64,000 nucleotides of DNA from Fallopia convolvulus (GCA_964016875.1 OZ024729.1:29098494-29162493), one strand, 5' to 3'. Shown: positions 33,639 to 45,804, counted from the first letter of the stretch. Notes: a model not told the origin generated them from the letters alone. A program made the numbers and translations.

Positions 33639-35197
33639 GCATAGTTACTGATAGCATGTATTTAGGTAGTAGTTTTAGGGTAGTTTTAGTTTTTTTAGAT
33701 AGATTAGTTTCCATGTTTTTGTTAGTTTTAGCATATTTAGTAGTTCTTGGTGAAATCGGAATCTACACGCATATTTGCATCATTTTAGGTCTTTTTAAGG
33801 AGAAAGGACAATTGCATTGAGCTCTAATCCGCCTCAAGTTGGAGGATTCAAGATAGGAGATGTTCGATCAAGTGTTTTTACGAGGATATGCAAGCCACTT
33901 TTGATGAATATTAAGATGTAAGAGGTTATGGGAAAAGATCGCTTAAATCCGGGCAATGCATTGGAGTTGTTGTTTCGATGTCTCTATCTTGCTACGCTGT
34001 GTTCGATAACTAGGGTAGTCATATTAAGGTCAATTTCATGTCATTATAAAGCTAACTCGACAAGTTACATTTCATGTTTTTACCCCGAGTCCAAATTCCC
34101 ACACAAAGAGGGTCAAAATCGCCTCTGAAAGTGTCATTAGAGTAAAAGCGCGGGCCAGGAAGGGAAACCATGACCGCGGAATGCCAACTCCAGCCGCACT
34201 TTGGCTCCAGTGCATAACATGGGAGGGGAACGCTCCCACACTTTTCTGACTTCACCCACTCTTTACTCCTCTTTGAGGATATATGTTTAGGTTGATCGGG
34301 ATTATCTTATTTCCTCATTAGGCTTGCGACCCAAGTTATTTTCCTTTGATATAAATACTTTGTGTTAGTTTTTTTAAGGATATTCTCATACTTTTGGAAG
34401 ACTGAGAACCCTGGTTGGAGATTTTTTTCTATGGAGAACTAACTTTTGTTTGATTAATTAATTGAAACTTCAGATTGAGAATTACTGTGAGATTTATTCT
34501 TTCTATCAATTTCTCTTGAGTAATTTTAATCCTTTGTGCTTGAATGTTGAATGATTGATTTTAGGATTTTGTTAGTTTGGCCATCTAATATCTTCCTGAA
34601 TCAGTCTATTGCGAGATGTATTGATTTTTTGTTGAATCATATAGATCATAGTAGCACTTGTAATTCTCTAGGCCTAGTTGAACTAGTTGATTCCAAAGAG
34701 GATTAATTTACAATTGGTTTATGTCTGGTTGCTTAAATTCAATTGTTCTTATTGATTTCGTTGGTGTTCATTGCTATTATTGAATTGATCTAGATGGTTT
34801 CTAGGTTAATTGATGTAATATCCGCTAAATTCTAAATAAAAAAATGGGTAATTATCCCAATGAATTTTTTTTCTAAAGTAGAGAACTTAATAATCTTTAT
34901 AATCTCATATTAAATTATAAAGAGGTCATAAAAGTTTATTACAATAACAATTAAGAATTTTATTAAATATATTAAGTAAATCGGATACTTAATTAAATAT
35001 TTTTCTCTTAAATAGAGAGTTTAAATATTCTTATAATTTTCGTAATAAACTATAAAAATGTTATAAAAGTTTATCAAAGTGACAAATGAAAAATAAAAAT
35101 AAGGATGGTTCATATTAATTTCGGATTTTTGTTTCATGTCATATTATAAGTAAGTAAAAATAAAAGGAGGGGCAAAATAAAAAGGTGTCAAGAGAGA

Positions 35198-35261
35198 GAC
35201 TCGAACCCGAGACCTCTTGCACCTTTCACAAAGGTCAAACACACTCAATTCCGCTAGGCTA
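35198..35261 (-). other. tRNA-like RNA polymerase III promoter (A and B boxes)
   Basis: On the minus strand TAGCCTAGCGG (35251-35261) fits the A-box consensus TRGYNNARNGG, and GGTTCGAGTC (35198-35207) fits the B box. Their spacing (about 45 bp) is that of tRNAs and tRNA-derived SINEs. The fold between is not a good tRNA. It is probably a SINE head or a tRNA-derived segment carried in this LTR. No poly-A tail or TSD was found. Confidence 0.5.
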
Positions 35262-35528
35262 ACTCAATTTCATCTACCCAAATTACAACTCTTTTAAATT
35301 TATATCAACTTAGTCTTCTTCTTCCCCAATTGCCCAAATCAATTGTCTGATTGATTTGACGTAAACTCTAGCCCATTGTTTCCACCTCCTTGCTTGCAAG
35401 ACCACCAAAACTACATCATCCTGTGGTCATCATCCAACTAGCACAAATTCCCCCAATCCCCTCCAATCTTCTTCCTCCTCAATGGCCAATTCTCATTGCC
35501 ATAGATCAAGAGAAGCCCCAATTTTCAC

Positions 35529-35536
35529 TATAAATA
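35529..35536 (+). promoter_or_regulatory. TATA box of the chromovirus-like LTR
   Basis: TATAAATA followed about 30 bp downstream by a stretch that looks like a plant 5' UTR (TCTTCTCCTTCTTCTTC, AAAACCCTAATTT) and then a GC-rich open frame at 35681-35935. Position suggests the LTR transcription start. Inferred only. Confidence 0.5.
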
Positions 35537-35921
35537 GGGGTTCAAGCAAGAGGAAAAATACACAAGCAAATTCTTCTCCTTCTTCTTCATAATCTCGTTC
35601 ATGTTCAAGTCCAAAAATCCCAAATTCATTTTTTCTCCAAATCTGAATTTTTAATACAAAATTCCTCAAAACCCTAATTTGTGCTCAAGGCACCACCGAA
35701 CCACCAGCATGTCGCCGGCCGGCCACCACCACCACTCGGCGCGCCACCTCCGGCCACCAGGGGCGCCGCCTTGCCCCGCCTTGCTCGCATGAAGCCCATC
35801 GTCGTTCATCCTGAATTGCTCTCTGGTTCCTTTCTATATTACGTAAAAGAAGAAGGAGAAAGAAGAAGCAAGTTTGGGCCTTTGTTTGATTTTTGGGCTG
35901 TAGCAAAAATTAAAAGAATAG

Positions 35922-36052
35922 TGTGCCGCCTCTGAGTCAGAGGTTCGCCGCTTTCCCGCCCGCGATTTACCTCCTCCTCTGGGTCTAGGGCAGGGTCCGA
36001 GAAGGTGCAGGAATAGTCGGATCGCAAGATGCGGAAACCTGTATTTTAAAAA
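35922..36052 (+). mobile_element. SINE with A-rich tail and 17-bp target-site duplication
   Basis: About 131 bp ending in a run of A. It is bounded by a perfect 17-bp duplication AAAAATTAAAAGAATAG at 35905-35921 and 36053-36069, the signature of target-primed insertion. The body has GAGGTTCGCCGC (weak B-box-like) and GGGTCCGAGAAGGTGCAGG. I recognise no named family with certainty. Confidence 0.82.
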
Positions 36053-36069
36053 AAAAATTAAAAGAATAG

Positions 36070-37686
36070 GCTCAATATTCTTTTTAAGCTCATCAAAAAT
36101 TCTATGAATGAAAAATAGAAGGAGCTTAGCCCAAAAATCCGCCCGTCTCGTTTACATGCCCCATTCCGCTCCCGTTTTCACTCGGTATAATTCCCGACTC
36201 GTATTTTAATTTCTATCTCTTTATAAATAATTATATATATGTATATGATATTTATTTAAATAAATAGAATAAATATCATAAGTGGGTTTTTATAAAAAGG
36301 AATAAATATGGCAAGACATAGAATAAATTCAAATAAATTATAAGATTAATATAAGGGAATTTTAAGCTTGATATTCTATTTTTTTTTAAAAATATTATTA
36401 ACTTGGTCATATTTTTATCCTAATATAAAAGAAATAGGATAAGATAAGGGAATTTAATAAAACAAAGACTTTATTAAAAAGAAATTAGTCTTGCATGTCT
36501 TATAAACCTATAATATGCTTTGGAATATTATTAGTAAGATATTTTGAATAAAGTATGTTATTAAGAACAAGTATGAGATCATTTGTTTATAATAATACTT
36601 AGAAATCCTTATAAATAAAATAATGGGTTAATATCACTAATTTTATATACTTGGGGAGAATATTATAATGATATGTGTACATTACTCAAAGTTTATAAGA
36701 TAAACAAATATCTAGACCTAAGTTGCTAGGAAAGATATACTAGCAATAGTATAATAGTTGTACAAATAAAAGATTTATAAATCTTGTGACATGGAAAACC
36801 CTTTTTATAAGATAAGGAATTTATCTTATAAAATTATATGGAGAATATGATATAATTACTTTTAATAAAATTGAAAACTTACTATGTAAGTAAAGGGCTA
36901 GAATAAATATACTAATATATTATCTTAATGTCTTTTATAACATGAAAAGGATTGCATATTTTATTATAAGGAATATGATAAGAGGAAAATATAATAATAA
37001 TACATTCTAGTTTTAGAAAGATATTTTATGATTAAGTTGGATAAAAGATATTTTATGATTGTAGATATAAATAAATAAATTATATGCTCCTAGTCATAAG
37101 ATAATGTTATAAGGCATGTTTCTATCTTATAAACTAAAAGATATATGGGTAAATTGTTTAATGGATAATAAGATGATATTACTAAAACCTTATATTTGGA
37201 TATTACTACAATAGGTGTGTAGAGATTTTAAAGACATAAAGATTTATTTAAATAACCATGGTAGATATGATAATAATTTTAATATATAATAAGATATTAT
37301 TATGCTAAGTTGTTAAGAGTTGCCTTGTACAAAAAGATATCTTAAAATAGAAAAGATAATATATCTTGATCTAAGTTATCATAAATATATGCTTTAGATT
37401 ATGAAATAAGGTTTTAAGACATGATTCTATTAATTTTATAAACTAAAGATATGGGAGAATTTAGGTAAATAAGATAATAAGATTATTTTATTATCATACT
37501 ATATTTATAGAAAGTTTACTATATAAATTATCTAGAAAGTCCTATTTATGGAAAATGCTTAGAAGGATGCCTACTTGCCTAGTAATATTTTTATCTCTAT
37601 TTAATATTATTTGTATATTTTAAAGGAGGATTTAAAGAGATATTGTTATAATAAAATATTATGTGATAGAAGATAATCAATACATA
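36070..37686. other. AT-rich part of the chromovirus-like LTR
   Basis: No gene. The text is dominated by recurring words such as GATATAAT, TTATAAG and AAGATATT. This could be the natural AT-rich U3/R sequence or old unrecognised insertions. Confidence 0.4.
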
Positions 37687-39736
37687 TCTTCTAAACCTGA
37701 AGCACTTTTGGGCAGATTCGTCATTAAGAATTTATATTACAGTCACCCTATTTTTAATAATGATTTTTTAATTAATTATATATCATGTAATTCAACCACC
37801 TTATGAAATTTCCAATTTTATCCACTCATCTTATTTAATAATTTTTTTAATCAATTTACTATATCTCTAGATTCTCTACTCATTATTTTTATCTTTGTCC
37901 ATATTCACTATATTATAATATGTAATTATCTTCTATCAATATAGTAATTATCTTATATATTACGTTATTTCTCTATCTTCCTTATATTTTTAATAATAAT
38001 TTTTATTGCACATGATAATTATATACTGCATATATCACATTATTTTGGAAAGATATTTTGGAATGAAATTTCCAATTTTATCCACTCATCCTATTTAATA
38101 TTTTTTTTATCAGTTTACTATTAGATTGTATAAATTTTTATCTCTACCTTTGTCATTCAGTTTTTATATTCTGTCAACATTTTTATAATTACAGATTTTT
38201 CTAATATTAATTTCTATCCATATATCTGACACATAAAAATACTGATTTAATATATTATAGTAAAAAAATAAGTTAATCTATTTAGTCACCATATTTTTAG
38301 TTACAAATTTTTTTATATTAATATTCTATCAATAACTATGACAACTTTCTTAATTAAAAGATACTTATGTTGATAAATTCTTCAATGAAGACAAATAAGA
38401 GAATCCTAAAGATTTTAAATTTATACAGAGGACTATCAAATATGAATAAACTCCAATTGTTCCTTTCACCATAATGATGAACCAAGAAAGCACAAACTGT
38501 CAGAGCAATATCAAAAACTGATACAGTAAAAGTGTATCTTGATGATATTGAAAGAATAGAAACGAGCGAGAATGAAATTCCAGTGTGTGATTGATAGGGA
38601 TTGGAAACTAATGTTCTTCAAACAACAATTTCCATTCACCAGAGCGGGTTCTTGAGTAAGGAAGAACAAGAACCGAGCTTGCTTGTGTATACCATTGAAA
38701 AGAGTACAATTAGAGAAGAAGAAAGGAAAATTACAATTTGATTTCTGCTTAATCTCTCAACTCTCCTTGCGGCTTAATGTACAGCTCACAAGTTACAAAC
38801 ACTTCAGTTGCCACGTGTACTTTACTAATTTCCTATATCAAAAACTCCCATATGACCATCCCGCAATGCAAAGATCCATCTTTTGTTCACTTATTGACCA
38901 AACTTTTGTGTTTTCCATTATTGGATTGACATTGTCTCTAAGTTGTGTTTCGAATTTGTTTGAAGCGCGCTGATTGATGTTTATGCACAATAACGAGTTG
39001 CTCACCTGGCTAAATGTTAATTAACAGGGTTACGTAATGTTGATTTCAGGAAAACCAATAACCCAAATTCCAGCAAAGAAAGGGAGTTAATGGTTACAGA
39101 CGTAATACCCAAATTCCCAAAGCGGGTTTTATATTTATTTTCCATCCATAGATATGACAACGTTTCAATTAATATGAACCATATTTTTAATTACATATTT
39201 TTATATTAATTTTCATATTTTTATATTAATTTTCTATTTAAACGTATGACAAATTTTCAAAATTTCCATATATAACTATGTTGATTTTTTATATTACGGA
39301 TCCCTAAATAAATAAATAAATAAATTTGATTTCTTAATTTTAAATTAATTAACCAGATTGGTTTTTTCAAGTTTTGGTTCGGTCCTTTTGGATAATCGAG
39401 TATAGATTCATGTTGTTAAATTTACAGTTTGATTAGATCAATTATTTGCGGTTTTCTTTCGGGTGAAAATTTACGGGTTGATTATATCATTAAATTTTTT
39501 ATGATTATGAAATGATATTACAAGTAAATAATATTTTTAATGATAAAATATTATTTAATATATTTTTATAATTAAATATATTAAAATACTTAAAATAAAT
39601 TTTATATATACAAATATTAAATTCAATATTTTTTTTATTATTTTTTCACTATAAATTATTATACAAATACCATATATAAATCAATTTCTTATAATTTTTT
39701 GTAAAAGTCCCCGGGTAAGGCCCGGGTCATAACTAG
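37687..39736 (+). mobile_element. Non-autonomous Helitron
   Basis: The 3' end is diagnostic: a stem CCCGGG-TAAGG-CCCGGG (39710-39726) followed after 6 bases by CTAG (39733-39736) and a host T. The proposed 5' end is TCTTCTAAACC at 37687 after a host A (A-T target). Early parts are duplicated in degenerate form: GAAATTTCCAATTTTATCCACTCATC occurs near 37805 and again near 38064. No Rep/helicase is encoded. The 3' end is secure, the 5' end tentative. Confidence 0.75.
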
Positions 39737-41494
39737 TATTATAAGTAATGCTATGGATATTATTGATAAAAGATAATATTATAATAATACTAAGATTTAG
39801 ATATTTTTTAAGGGCATATTAGACTTTTTACAATCCTAAGAAGATTATAAATAAATCATATCTTTTAAAGCTTAGAAAACTATATCTTATAATCTCATAA
39901 AGATTTCCTTGCCTATTTTTTTTAGAAAATAGCAAGTTAACTTATAAAAGAATATTCTATTAAACTAATTAAAGATATTAGTTGGATTCCAAGAATAAAA
40001 ATGAATATTATTATAATAAGGATTTTAAGGAATAAAAAGGATATTATAATATTTAAAATAATAATATTAAGGAATATTATTATTTTATTCTCATACAACT
40101 AAATTATTATATAATTTAGTAAAATAATCTCTTGAGAAGAATAAAAGAGATTTTTTGTAACTTTAGAAGAAACAGAAATTCTTATTAAAGTTATCGGAAT
40201 ATTCCATGTCATTAGGTCGAATTCCCGTTCCAAGTCGCGAAACAACGTTTTCTGCTCTTTCGCTAAATCCGATATCGTCAGAACAAAGGCAAGTGGAATT
40301 TCCCTTTGTGACCTTTATAATTTCGCTTCCGTGAAATTCTCGATGTTGGGAACAACTTGTGTGCCAAATGACGAATGAACCTAGGAAATATCGATTGTTA
40401 GATATAACGACCATTGTTAGTATAGTTCGCTATTATTATTTGATAGGATTATTTATGCTAGTATGATTGTGGCCTTGGTTGTTTATGTTCTCGTTCAGAG
40501 ATCAACGTCGAACGAACTAGTAAGGGGCGCGGAATAGCCGACGCCTCTATATAATCTTACTAAGTCGTAAGTGCCTACGTGTTTGAAGTACGACTTTCGG
40601 GATCATGATCCCATCCGCTCCGATTGCAAGGAGGGATGAGCGCACTCTAGCTAAGTGCCGGGAAACTGAGTTTTTCCCTTGGTGGATCAGGCCATCCGAG
40701 TCCCACCTCTTTCTATTTAAAAATCATTAATGAAATCGAGTACTTTTTCGTCACTATATAAGATAAGTGCCCAATGCACATTTAAGATACCAAAACCGGA
40801 CCGGTCTCAAATGATCAATCCGGCTCTCGGTCCGCTCAGGGCGCGAGAGGTTTTTAACTTGTATGAATTAATAACGTTCCCAACATACTTTCGATTCCAA
40901 AAGAAGTCTACAATCTAGTAGCTCTTCTCCCGTTATCGAGCTATCTCCGCTTATGATATGCTCTCCTTCGTATTATTTAAGCCCCACATAAATAAGCCTC
41001 ATCGTAAACACAACCCTATTGCTTCTTTCGATAAGACTTGAAATTACCGAAATACCCTCGGGAAGTTCCATTCCCGCTTTCTTAGTCTCTTAGACTAATT
41101 CTTCTTTTCCGCATGTTTGCCTGGCATTTTATCGCCCCTCGCGAACTATGTCAGAATCCAGGAACCCTAGCAAGGCGTGAAGTGACGTGAAGTGAAGGAA
41201 GGTCAAGAACTTTCAAGATGTATTTATCATTTCGATTTGGTTTTAGTTTCGCTTTGTTTCATGAACAAGATGGTTTTGCTATTCGATTTCAGGGAACTTT
41301 AAGCTTGAAGACAATGTAAGAAGTTTTGTAAGAACCAAGTCTCCTTCGGGAGCACCTTTCCTATTTTATGAATTTATGTTATTTCCGCATTTTATTAATG
41401 TTCTATATCATTCTAAAAGCCTTGGGTGACTTTGGACGGTAAAGTCTGAGGTCACTGGCGGTAATACCCAATGTTGTAAAATAGGGGTGTTACA
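39737..41494 (+). other. 3' part of the chromovirus-like LTR
   Basis: Non-coding. It includes several CGRAA-rich, moderately GC segments (40180-41300) that read like the R/U5 of long chromovirus LTRs and ends GGGGTGTTACA. ORFs at 40163-40414 and 40730-40918 have no recognisable domain. Confidence 0.5.
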
Positions 41495-41888
41495 ATTGAT
41501 AATAAGTATTTCTAGGGTCTGGTTTAGCTAATTACTACTTGTTTAAAGGAATTGGAATAATTACTTCCACAATAAGTTATTCAAGAGGAATAGAGTTAGG
41601 ATTTTTCAATGATCAGTAATTGAGTTTGCAAGTGGATGTTGGTTAATCAAGCATATATCTCATTCATATTTTCATCAACTTGCATATTTATTGTTGTTTT
41701 GTTTGCTTGCATTATTTCATGGTTTAGACAATCAATCTCCCATTTGTTTCTCTTACATGGCATACAATTTAAACAGACAAATACGCAAGTCCTTATGGGA
41801 TCGAGCCTTGCTAACCAACTACATTAGTTTGGTTAGTTAGGATTCTTTGTTAGGTATAATATGCGACTAGAAATACCTCATCAATTAC

Positions 41889-42585
41889 ATAAAGTAAAAT
41901 AGATAAATTCATATTAATGTCGCAAACATACACCACAACCACAAAGAAAAGTCTTGAACACATACATGCAAAAAGTCAATACTTAAAAAACAATCATAGA
42001 AACCGAAAGTAGAATTGTTTTAGACGGAGAATAATGCGGTAGGTATAGCAAAAAAGGTTTAACATTGGAAAACATCATCAAGTCAAAAACTTAGTGAGTT
42101 GAGCAAGGTCAATCTTACATTTTAGTTTGTCCTATAATTCATATCTTTCATATTTGTTTATTTAATAAAAGTCAGTTTTTGCATTAGATTGAGTATTGCA
42201 TAAAAAATATCGACGAATCGCTTAGTACCGAGAAGAGATCGCCCATACGCGTGTATGGAAGAGCATTAAGCCCATGTATGAAGGCAATGATGTACGAATA
42301 TATGAATAAAATGGATATTTTGGTAATTAAATATTGTGTGCTAAAAATATTTATTACTACTATTTTCTATGATATTTATTATGGCATCTATAATATTGCT
42401 ATTTTAGGATATTTTTTTATCCTAAGATAGTGGTGAGTTGTTTATATCTATTTATGTTTCTTTAATTAATTATTATGGTAATTTATTGAATTGAAGAGCA
42501 ATGATTCTATCTTAAGAATAAGATAGAATTTTACGGGCTTGTAGGTCTAGGAGAAAGATTGAAAATCATTGAAGAAGGGGAGAAG
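41889..42585. other. Continuation of the Copia-type remnant and unassigned AT-rich sequence
   Basis: No gene seen. The first part should be the far side of the site into which the LINE and Athila-like LTR inserted. I found no Copia protein motif, so the Copia element is either degraded or ends nearby. An inverted pair TCCTAAAATAG/AAGATAG-type words near 42400-42510 is weak. Confidence 0.4.
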
Positions 42586-42593
42586 AAAAGAAC

Positions 42594-43418
42594 TAGGGTT
42601 GTCCAACGGGTCGACCCGACCCGACCCGTAACCCGTATTATGGGTTACGGGTCAACCTGTTGACCCGTAAAAAAAAATATTGACCCGTGACCCGACCCGC
42701 AACCCGTAAAACGGGTTACAGGTTTACGGGTCAACCCGTTTGACCCTTTCATGACCCGTTTGACCCGCAAACAGGAAAAAAATATGCAGCAACAAATTGC
42801 AATTCCGTCCTATCAAGATATCACCAAACCTGTATTTACTTTTCATCAATTCCAAATCACAAATACTGAAATCAAAGTACCATCTACAAGCTGAAATACA
42901 ACCAACAAAGTACAAGAAAAGTACCAAACCGGTCCAAACACAACCAAAGTGGCGACCGGCGACCCTGCTCGCGACGCTGCTGGCGACCGGCGACACTGCT
43001 GGCTAGGCTCCTGGCGATAGATAGGGGCTTCTGGCGAAGTGGCGATGGGGGCGACGAGAGATGAGAATGAGGCGAAGTGGCGAAGTGGCGAAGGAGGCAA
43101 CTGGGCAAGATGCGGAGTTGTCGAGAGATGAGAATGAAGGAAGGAGGCGGACGATCGAGACTCAAGAGTCTTCGTATAGAAAAATTAGGGTTTGGCCTTT
43201 TGGGCTTTGGCCCAATTATACATATATCTAATGTATTAATGTCATATATATAATTATATATATATATATATTAAATATTACGGGTCGACCCGTAACCCGT
43301 AATCTAAAAAATCCCAACCCGTAACCCGTAATATGAAAAAAAAACTTGACCCGTAATTCGTAAATTTACGGGTGGGTCGGGTCGGGTTACGGGTCAACCC
43401 ACCCGTTGGACAGCCCTA
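42594..43418. mobile_element. hAT-type MITE with GGGTCGACCC/TTACGGGT arrays
   Basis: 825 bp. The ends TAGGGTTGTCCAACGGGT and ACCCGTTGGACAGCCCTA are 18-bp inverted repeats with one mismatch. Flanks AAAAGAAC (42586-42593) and AAAAGAAA (43419-43426) agree at seven of eight positions, a hAT-type TSD. Both subterminal zones consist of many copies of ACCCGTAACCCG/CGGGTTACGGGT and CGACCCGACCCG. The middle (42780-43160) is not repeat-like: it contains TGGCGACCGGCGA and GAAGTGGCGA tandem words and could be a captured host or element fragment. Confidence 0.88.
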
Positions 43419-43426
43419 AAAAGAAA

Positions 43427-44714
43427 TCAATTAATTCACCCCTACAAATTTGTGCACTAATAGTTCCCTACCCTGTTTTGTTCCAACAAATTAAGACTAT
43501 TCCGGTTCCTCATACCAACATACTCGATCATTTGCCATTTCTAAGAAATAATGATATTAGCACACCTTTTAATACAAGTCCAGGTTATGTTACTTAGTAG
43601 GCTAAGCAGTTGTAACATACTCTTCAAAATTTTCCTTGTCGCTACTCGTTAATCGAACTGCATCTCTAGGCAATTCAAGCGTGTTGATTTTCTTGAACGA
43701 GTTCCACAGACTCCTAAGTCAACTTCGCATAAAACTCAATTATGTACTACAGTATATGACATTGGATTTAGGCTTTAATCATTTTGAGCCACATACTATT
43801 ATGTATGTTTAGACTTAGGCTTATTAAATTATTTATGATTTGTCTCGAGGAACTTAAAGGAGTCAAAGGAATCAATGCATCTTGAGTCGTGAGCATTCAA
43901 TTCAAACAATCTTTTGTGTAAGAAAATCCCCAGAATTCAAAGTGTGATTGGGCAATCATAGATAAGATTAATTGCTCCCATCTTATGATTTGTTGGCTGA
44001 TTGCCTTAGGTAGAGTAATGAAAAAAGTGAAGGTAAGGTTGTTGAATAGCTAGTTGCGGTGGAAGAAGAGCGAGATTATGACGATACTTGGGCCTTAATT
44101 TTTGAATAATGTGGGCCAAATTTTTTCGTTGGATTGTCTATTTTAACGGCCCATATATTAGATTGTAATGACAATGCAAAGAGTAAGATTCTTCATTCCA
44201 TGCAGTGGCGTTCCCGCCCGTGAAAATATTCGGATATGTTTCGAACTGTAATGACCCGCAAATTTCTCATTTCAAAATTTTAGAGATAACCAGATTTTAT
44301 GGTATCTCTAAATAAGGTCGCCAAAAACTTAGAAAGTCAGCTTAACTTTTAAAAAATTCCACTTTCTATCATCAAATCTACTTTATTACAATTTTTACTC
44401 TAAAAATTTAATTTTAAAATTTTTAAAATATAATTATAATTCAAAATCAAATATTATTTGTCTTTAAAATATTACCATTACATTACAAATGCGAGCTTGG
44501 TTTGAGTCCAAAATCTTGTTTGAGCTTGGTACAATTAAATATTTACCAAACTCGAGCTTATATTACGAGCCTCTCATTTAGTTTCTTCATAAGACAAGTT
44601 CGCAAACAACTTGTTTATCTGATCGTTTATACAAGCATATGAAACAAAAATAAAATCACGTAGTTTGAGAGAGACCACCAAGACTATGTAGTTTTACTTA
44701 AACTATATAGTATA
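43427..44714. other. Unassigned intergenic sequence
   Basis: No gene. An old repeat may be present at 44470-44660, where words such as CTCGAGCTTATATTACGAGCC and CAAGTTCGCAAACAACTTG recall the subterminal repeats of another hAT family; similar words (GAGCTTGCGCATAAATAAACGAGCTGAG, 51117-51145) lie beyond the MULE-like element, suggesting that element split it. A TGTAATGACCCG at 44247 looks like an LTR start but has no matching end. Confidence 0.4.
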
Positions 44715-44723
44715 TAATATATA
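44715..44723. repeat. Left 9-bp TSD of the MULE-like element
   Basis: TAATATATA, repeated at 51033-51041. Nine base pairs is the Mutator-type TSD length, but the sequence is AT-only, so chance is a real possibility. Confidence 0.55.
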
Positions 44724-45147
44724 AGAAAAAGAGTCTCGTGCGAATGGTCGCCTGTGTGGGAAATAAGAATAAATCTCGATCGTTCATTCCAAAAAATCAA
44801 CGTCCCTGATTAAACATTCATTAAAAAAATAAAATACGGCACGGGCGAATTTTTCCCGTATTATTCGCGTATTTTTCAATAAAATACGACAAATACGAAT
44901 TTTTCCCGAATTTTTCACGAATTTTTCAAAAAATATGTTTTTATGAGACGAGCCCAGTTTGTTCATCAGAAATAGCGATTTGTTCATCAATATTCACCAA
45001 TTGTTCATCAATACTAACTAATTGTGCATTGAGTTTTTGATAACATTGTTAATTGATTTCAAACTTTTTTAATTTTTAACCTTATTTATGTGTAGGAATA
45101 CAATATTATGTAGTTTTTTATGCACATATAATTAGTTTTGATATACC

Positions 45148-45704
45148 TGTGAGCGGGTAAAACAAACATAATTACCATAGTTATTTTCACTATAAAGGTA
45201 TTTATTAAAATTACTGCGCAGTTATTTTCGTTATTTTCCATATAAAAATATATGGCGGTTATGCAACTTAATGGGAGATCTTATCCTGCAAATATGATAA
45301 GATTAAATCCGGAGAAGGTGGGAATATTCCTAGCTTGGGCTTTAAGCAACCCTAGGAAATAATTAAATAAGGCCACCCGATCTCCCTCTTCCATTATAAA
45401 TACACGCCCTAGGGCGTGTAGGGAGAGACACATGTGCACATCGGCATATTCAGAAAACCTAGGCAGGCTAATATTCGCTTAGCTCGACTGCCCGGGGATT
45501 CACTGCTCTCTTGTTGTACCTCATCGCTCAAAACGACAATTGCTCTTCTGACTTAGGCATCGGAGGTGGATTAGGGGGTCCTCGCCCCTTGTGTCCATTG
45601 TTTTGCAGATTTCTAGGTCAAGAGATTGAAGACGGAGCGGAAGAGGAGGAGTTCTTAATTGGTGTATTAAAGACGAATTGAAGGCGAGATTTTGTACACC
45701 AACA
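45148..45704 (+). repeat. 5' LTR of the non-autonomous element
   Basis: 557 bp, TGTGAGCGGG...CACCAACA. Likely TATA TATAAATA at about 45396-45403 followed by CACGCCCTAGGGCGTG, a 16-bp palindrome (about 45405-45420) that is cut short in the 3' LTR copy. Confidence 0.9.
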
Positions 45705-45705
45705 A

Positions 45706-45723
45706 TTGGTGCCGTCTGTGGGA
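45706..45723 (+). other. Primer-binding site
   Basis: TTGGTGCCGTCTGTGGGA one base after the LTR. A frequent PBS in plant Ty3/gypsy elements; tRNA not assigned. Confidence 0.7.
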
Positions 45724-45804
45724 ACGAAGATTAAATCCATGAGTAATCGTTCCTAGTAAAAACAAATCGACTTTACGAACCCTGGGGCAATCGCACGAAA
45801 CGAA

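Larger units (their letters stand above)
34814..41494 (+). mobile_element. Chromovirus-like LTR insertion, TSD ATTGA, with nested SINE and Helitron
   Basis: Borders TGTAATATCCGC and ATAGGGGTGTTACA, with a perfect 5-bp TSD ATTGA at 34809-34813 and 41495-41499. The ends are the same type as the solo LTR 27337-29907. A TATA box at 35529 and a GC-rich leader downstream suggest the plus strand is sense. Removing the Helitron (37687-39736) and the SINE leaves about 4.5 kb with no LTR-LTR duplication and no pol genes, so it is an unusually long solo LTR or holds further insertions I could not resolve, probably in the very AT-rich part 36070-37680. Confidence 0.7.
33649..41883 (+). mobile_element. 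Athila-like solo LTR, split by a nested chromovirus-like LTR
   Basis: TGATAGCATGTATTT...ACCTCATCA with 5-bp flanks GTTAC (33644-33648) and ATTAC (41884-41888), four of five matching. Without the nested element (34814-41494 plus TSD) it is about 1.55 kb, normal for an Athila LTR. No internal sequence flanks it, so it is a solo LTR. It sits exactly at the outer edge of the LINE target-site duplication, so it came after the LINE. One CATGACCGCGGAATG resembling the GC-rich motif of the LTR at 30814 lies near 34170. Confidence 0.78.

Noticed and set aside
44247..44475. TGTAATGACCCG ... ACCATTACA as a possible small LTR
   Set aside because: The start looks right, but no TSD and no related copy in the window support it.
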